The notes beneath the pieces are model-generated. The model did not search any database, was not told the DNA's origin, and saw only the letters and a list, made by a program, of their open reading frames with translations. This document shows, one piece after another, positions 36,908 to 40,027 of a DNA stretch of 40,027 bases. Both the position numbers and the translations under genes were made by a program. Positions within the stretch are counted from its first letter, which is position 1. The number at the start of each line of letters is the position of its first letter. Source of the DNA: Syntrophomonadaceae bacterium (lineage in GTDB: Bacteria > Bacillota > DSM-12270 > Thermacetogeniales > Thermacetogeniaceae); contig DULM01000149.1 in assembly GCA_012840405.1 (NCBI GenBank), positions 1 through 40,027 of the forward strand, given 5' to 3'.

Positions 36908-38782
36908 CTACAACCAGCCCTTCTGCTTAATGAAATTAACAATACCCGCCGCATCCAAGCCCAGATTGCGGCGCAGAATATCAGGTGCACCGTGTTCCAC
37001 AAAACAATCAGGGATACCTATTCTCAGTACCTCACCAGAGAAAGAATGGATTGAGAGCATTTCCAACACTGCACTCCCAAACCCCCCAGCCAGAACATTC
37101 TCCTCCACAGTAATAACCCTTTTCGTCCTGTTGGCCCACTCTAATATCAACCCTTCATCCAGTGGTTTGACGAACCGGCAGTTAATAACTGCCACCTCTT
37201 TTCCGCAAGCAGACATCTGCTCTGCTGCCTCAAGGGCCTGGTAAACAAGGGGGCCAACCGCAAAAATAACCATATCTGACCCCTCCCGGAGCAGTTCCCC
37301 TTGACCCAGCGGGATCTCCCGCTGGTTGTAATCAACCTCCAGCAATGGGCCAGCCCCTCTGGGATAGCGTATAGCCACAGGGCCAGAATAGTTAACTGCA
37401 CTCTTAAGCATGGCAACCAGCTCATTTTGATCCCGGGGCACCATAACGGTCATCCCGGGGATATGCCGCAGATAAGAAAGATCAAAAATTCCCTGATGGG
37501 TCTCTCCGTCCTCTCCCACAATTCCTCCCCGGTCCAGAGCGAAGATCACATGCAGGCCCTGCAAAGCTGTATCATGGATCAGTTGATCATAAGCCCGTTG
37601 CAAAAAAGTAGAGTAAATGGCCACAACCGGAAGACAGCCTGCTCGAGCCAATCCGGCAGCCATGGTCACCGCGTGTTCTTCAGCTATACCCACATCAAAA
37701 AAACGTTGAGGGTACTTCCTGGCAAAATCCCGCAGCCCTGTACCATCAGACATGGCTGCAGTAATGGCTATCATCTGGGGATGTTCTGCAGCCAGATCAA
37801 CAACCGTTTTACCAAATACCTCTGTAAAAGTGGGAGCAGGGCCTTTAGATTTGGGAAGTCCTGTTTTTAGATCAAAAGAGCCAATACCGTGATACTTGTT
37901 AGGATATTGTTCCGCTGGTTTATATCCTTTTCCCTTTATTGTATTTACATGCACTAAAACAGGCCCAGCCAGCATTCTGGCTCTTTCAAAGACATTGATC
38001 AGGTCTTTGATATTATGTCCATCAATAGGCCCTAAATAGGTAAACCCCAATTCCTCAAAAAGCATCCCCGGTACCAGCAGGTATTTCACACTGCCTTTGA
38101 CACGCTCTGCAGCTTTAAACACCCGAGGCCCTATATTGGGTATGCGCTGCAGGACTTCTTTGATCTCCCCTTTACTCCTGTGGTATAAGGGATCGGTCCG
38201 CAGCCTGCTCAAATATCCGGAAAGTGCACCTACATTCCTGGTAATGGACATCTCATTATCATTGAGGACAACGATGAGGCGGGTTCCCAATTGGCCGGTA
38301 TGGTTTAATCCCTCAAAGGCCAATCCCCCGGTTAGTGCCCCATCCCCGATGACTGCGATCACTGAGTGATTTTCACCCTTCAGGTCCCTGGCCAGGGCTA
38401 GGCCTAGGGCAGCTGAAATCGATGTGCTGCTGTGGCCAGTTTCAAAACAGTCGTGAACACTTTCCCCACATTTGGGAAACCCGCTTAAACCCTTATACTG
38501 CCGGAGGGTTTTCATCTGTTCACTCCTGCCGGTGAGAATCTTATGAACATAACTCTGGTGTCCCACATCCCAGATGATCTTATCTCTTGGGGAGTCAAAA
38601 ACATAATGAAGTGCTAACGTAAGTTCCACAACACCCAGGTTTGGAGCCAAATGACCCCCGGTGCGGGATACGATTTCCAGAAGATAATCCCTTATTTCCT
38701 GTGCCAGCATATCCATCTGTTGCAGAGACAGCATCCGGAGATCAGATGGCTGACAGATCTTTTCCAACATCAAAAGCTTCAC
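36908..38782 (-). CDS. dxs: 1-deoxy-D-xylulose-5-phosphate synthase
   Basis: [43 protein letters not shown]...[25 protein letters not shown]...CFVEHG. Confidence 0.98.
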   Translation of the reverse strand: MKLLMLEKICQPSDLRMLSLQQMDMLAQEIRDYLLEIVSRTGGHLAPNLGVVELTLALHYVFDSPRDKIIWDVGHQSYVHKILTGRSEQMKTLRQYKGLSGFPKCGESVHDCFETGHSSTSISAALGLALARDLKGENHSVIAVIGDGALTGGLAFEGLNHTGQLGTRLIVVLNDNEMSITRNVGALSGYLSRLRTDPLYHRSKGEIKEVLQRIPNIGPRVFKAAERVKGSVKYLLVPGMLFEELGFTYLGPIDGHNIKDLINVFERARMLAGPVLVHVNTIKGKGYKPAEQYPNKYHGIGSFDLKTGLPKSKGPAPTFTEVFGKTVVDLAAEHPQMIAITAAMSDGTGLRDFARKYPQRFFDVGIAEEHAVTMAAGLARAGCLPVVAIYSTFLQRAYDQLIHDTALQGLHVIFALDRGGIVGEDGETHQGIFDLSYLRHIPGMTVMVPRDQNELVAMLKSAVNYSGPVAIRYPRGAGPLLEVDYNQREIPLGQGELLREGSDMVIFAVGPLVYQALEAAEQMSACGKEVAVINCRFVKPLDEGLILEWANRTKRVITVEENVLAGGFGSAVLEMLSIHSFSGEVLRIGIPDCFVEHGAPDILRRNLGLDAAGIVNFIKQKGWL

Positions 38783-39351
38783 CTTTTTCCTTTATTCGAA
38801 AATAGTTCTCGTTTAGTCAATTTTTCTATCCAGGCAATGATCTGCCCGATGCGGAAGATGATCTCTGTTGCCTCATTTAGTGCAATTCCTTTTCCTATCG
38901 CCTTACCCCCTACAGTAAGGGCAGCAACCAATCCGGTCATCACCGTTGTCAGGAGGGTGGTATCCAGCCTGGGGCCAGTTGTCAACAGCCGAAAGACAAT
39001 AGCCACCCCGATTGCACCCCCTACTGTCGCACAAATGTCACCCATCACATCATTACAAATAATTGAAACCTGATCTGCATTTTTGACCAGCTTAACAGCC
39101 TGCCGCGCCCCCCATACCCTGTTGGCAGCACGGGCATTTAAAGGGCTTATTTCCGCAGCTGCAGCAGCAAAACCGATCATATCAAAGAGTACACCGATCA
39201 GTATAATAATCAACAAAAGCAGCAATGCTAATACAAGAGTAGTGATTTTCCCCAGGAAAATATCAGATAAGTAACTGAATAGCAGGCTGAGAACAAATGT
39301 TAATAAAGCATTGCCGAGACCACGGCGCAGCCATCGGTTTTGTTCAGGCAT
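38779..39351 (-). CDS. oapA: OLE-associated protein A (OapA), DUF21-like multi-pass membrane protein
   Basis: [68 protein letters not shown]; immediately downstream of the putative OLE RNA and overlapping dxs by 4 nt. Confidence 0.8.
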   Translation of the reverse strand: MPEQNRWLRRGLGNALLTFVLSLLFSYLSDIFLGKITTLVLALLLLLIIILIGVLFDMIGFAAAAAEISPLNARAANRVWGARQAVKLVKNADQVSIICNDVMGDICATVGGAIGVAIVFRLLTTGPRLDTTLLTTVMTGLVAALTVGGKAIGKGIALNEATEIIFRIGQIIAWIEKLTKRELFSNKGKR

Positions 39352-39380
39352 TCAGGTCACCACGAAATGTTATTAAGAAA

Positions 39381-40027
39381 TAGGTTGGGGTAAGGTTTTT
39401 TAACCTCGACCTCCAACCTGATAGATCTCAATGTAACAGGTGGTCTCCTGCTGGGTAAATATTGTGGCTTAGGTCTAGCAGGTTTTCCCAACAAGGAGCC
39501 AGGACGTCGCCGTCCTGGTGGTTTCCCTTTCATCCCTGTTCTGCTTCGTTGCCGAAAGCAGGGCTAGATTACCACTTAGTCCACACTTTAATCCCCAACA
39601 GGAGCTGCTAGGCAGACAGTCTAGGAGATTTCCTCGACGTATTGGCTAGTTTCTAGCCTCTTTTGCAGTGAAGGTTTCAGCCCTGGCTTGCTGTTGCAGG
39701 GCCCTACACCAGCAGGCCATTTTGTTGGCATCCACCATCACCACTCAAGGCAGGCTACACTGCACACAGCACTAATCAGGTACCGCATACAGGTTCAACT
39801 CAAAGCCGTAGTATTACACCACGCACTTGAGCCTCCGCGGAAGAAGGGTCAACGCCTACATGCCATTGTAGATCGCCCTTCATCCTTAACTCCCAGCACA
39901 AGCCCCCGACTGGGCGTCGAAAGCCAGCACCAGGAACTTCATCGATGTGCCCGTGACGGATTTTTAGGCCCGCCTTCGAAACTAGCCGCTACGACTAGAA
40001 TACTGCACCACCTGTCCATCATATCTC
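39381..40027 (-). ncRNA. ole: OLE RNA (ornate large extremophilic RNA), 5' end possibly cut by window edge
   Basis: About 650 nt with no long ORF on either strand, rich in stable hairpins (e.g. CCAGGACG-GCGA-CGTCCTGG; CTGCTT-TCGGCAACG-AAGCAG; GGTTGG...CCAACC at the 3' end), directly upstream of an OapA-like gene and dxs, the known OLE synteny. Confidence 0.82.

Noticed and set aside
37301-37870. Long plus-strand ORF (189 aa) and similar opposite-strand ORFs (e.g. 23954-24469, 2137-2610, 17018-17506, 1207-1575)
   Set aside because: They lie antisense to confidently identified genes (dxs, endoQ, nuoF-like, dacF, GltD-like), have low-complexity or Ser/Pro-rich translations and no recognisable domains; treated as shadow ORFs.
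39352-40027. Considered as a group II intron fragment, IS remnant or rRNA/tmRNA piece
   Set aside because: No reverse transcriptase or transposase ORF, no terminal repeats and no recognisable rRNA or tRNA-like motifs; synteny with OapA and dxs favours OLE RNA.
1-40027. CRISPR arrays, tRNA/rRNA genes, prophage or transposons
   Set aside because: No regular direct-repeat array, tRNA-like sequence, transposase or phage gene noticed by eye; xerD is in a housekeeping context, not a mobile-element context.

Overview
Firmicutes/Clostridia-type chromosomal window from an endospore-forming anaerobe, by gene content. Nearly everything is on the minus strand. From 1 to 40027: (i) the end of an NAD(P)H-linked FeS flavoprotein operon (2Fe-2S/GltD-like oxidoreductase, HndC/NuoF-like, HndA/NuoE-like) preceded by an extra NAD kinase; (ii) an NAD-dependent aldehyde dehydrogenase divergent from an AcoR-like sigma-54 activator; (iii) an HgdC-type activase with two HgdB/DUF2229-like proteins; (iv) spoVAC-AD-AE, dodecin, dacF-spoIIAA-AB-sigF; (v) pdp, deoB, xerD, spoIIM; (vi) an EndoQ/NUDIX/DUF3866/peptidase/glycosyltransferase/steB-steA block; (vii) spo0A-spoIVB-recN-argR-nadK-tlyA-dxs-oapA; (viii) about 650 nt of non-coding sequence at the right edge that I assign to OLE RNA on the minus strand. 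The most notable feature is the 0.83 kb divergent intergenic region 6597-7429. It appears to hold two related structured RNA aptamers, one on each strand, resembling the Moco/Tuco riboswitch family. The plus-strand copy has a mutually exclusive antiterminator/terminator before the sigma-54 activator. The minus-strand copy starts about 23 nt after a perfect GG-N10-GC sigma-54 promoter and precedes the aldehyde dehydrogenase. This suggests a cofactor-gated regulator/enzyme pair. All family assignments come from reading the sequence and recalled knowledge; no searches were run.
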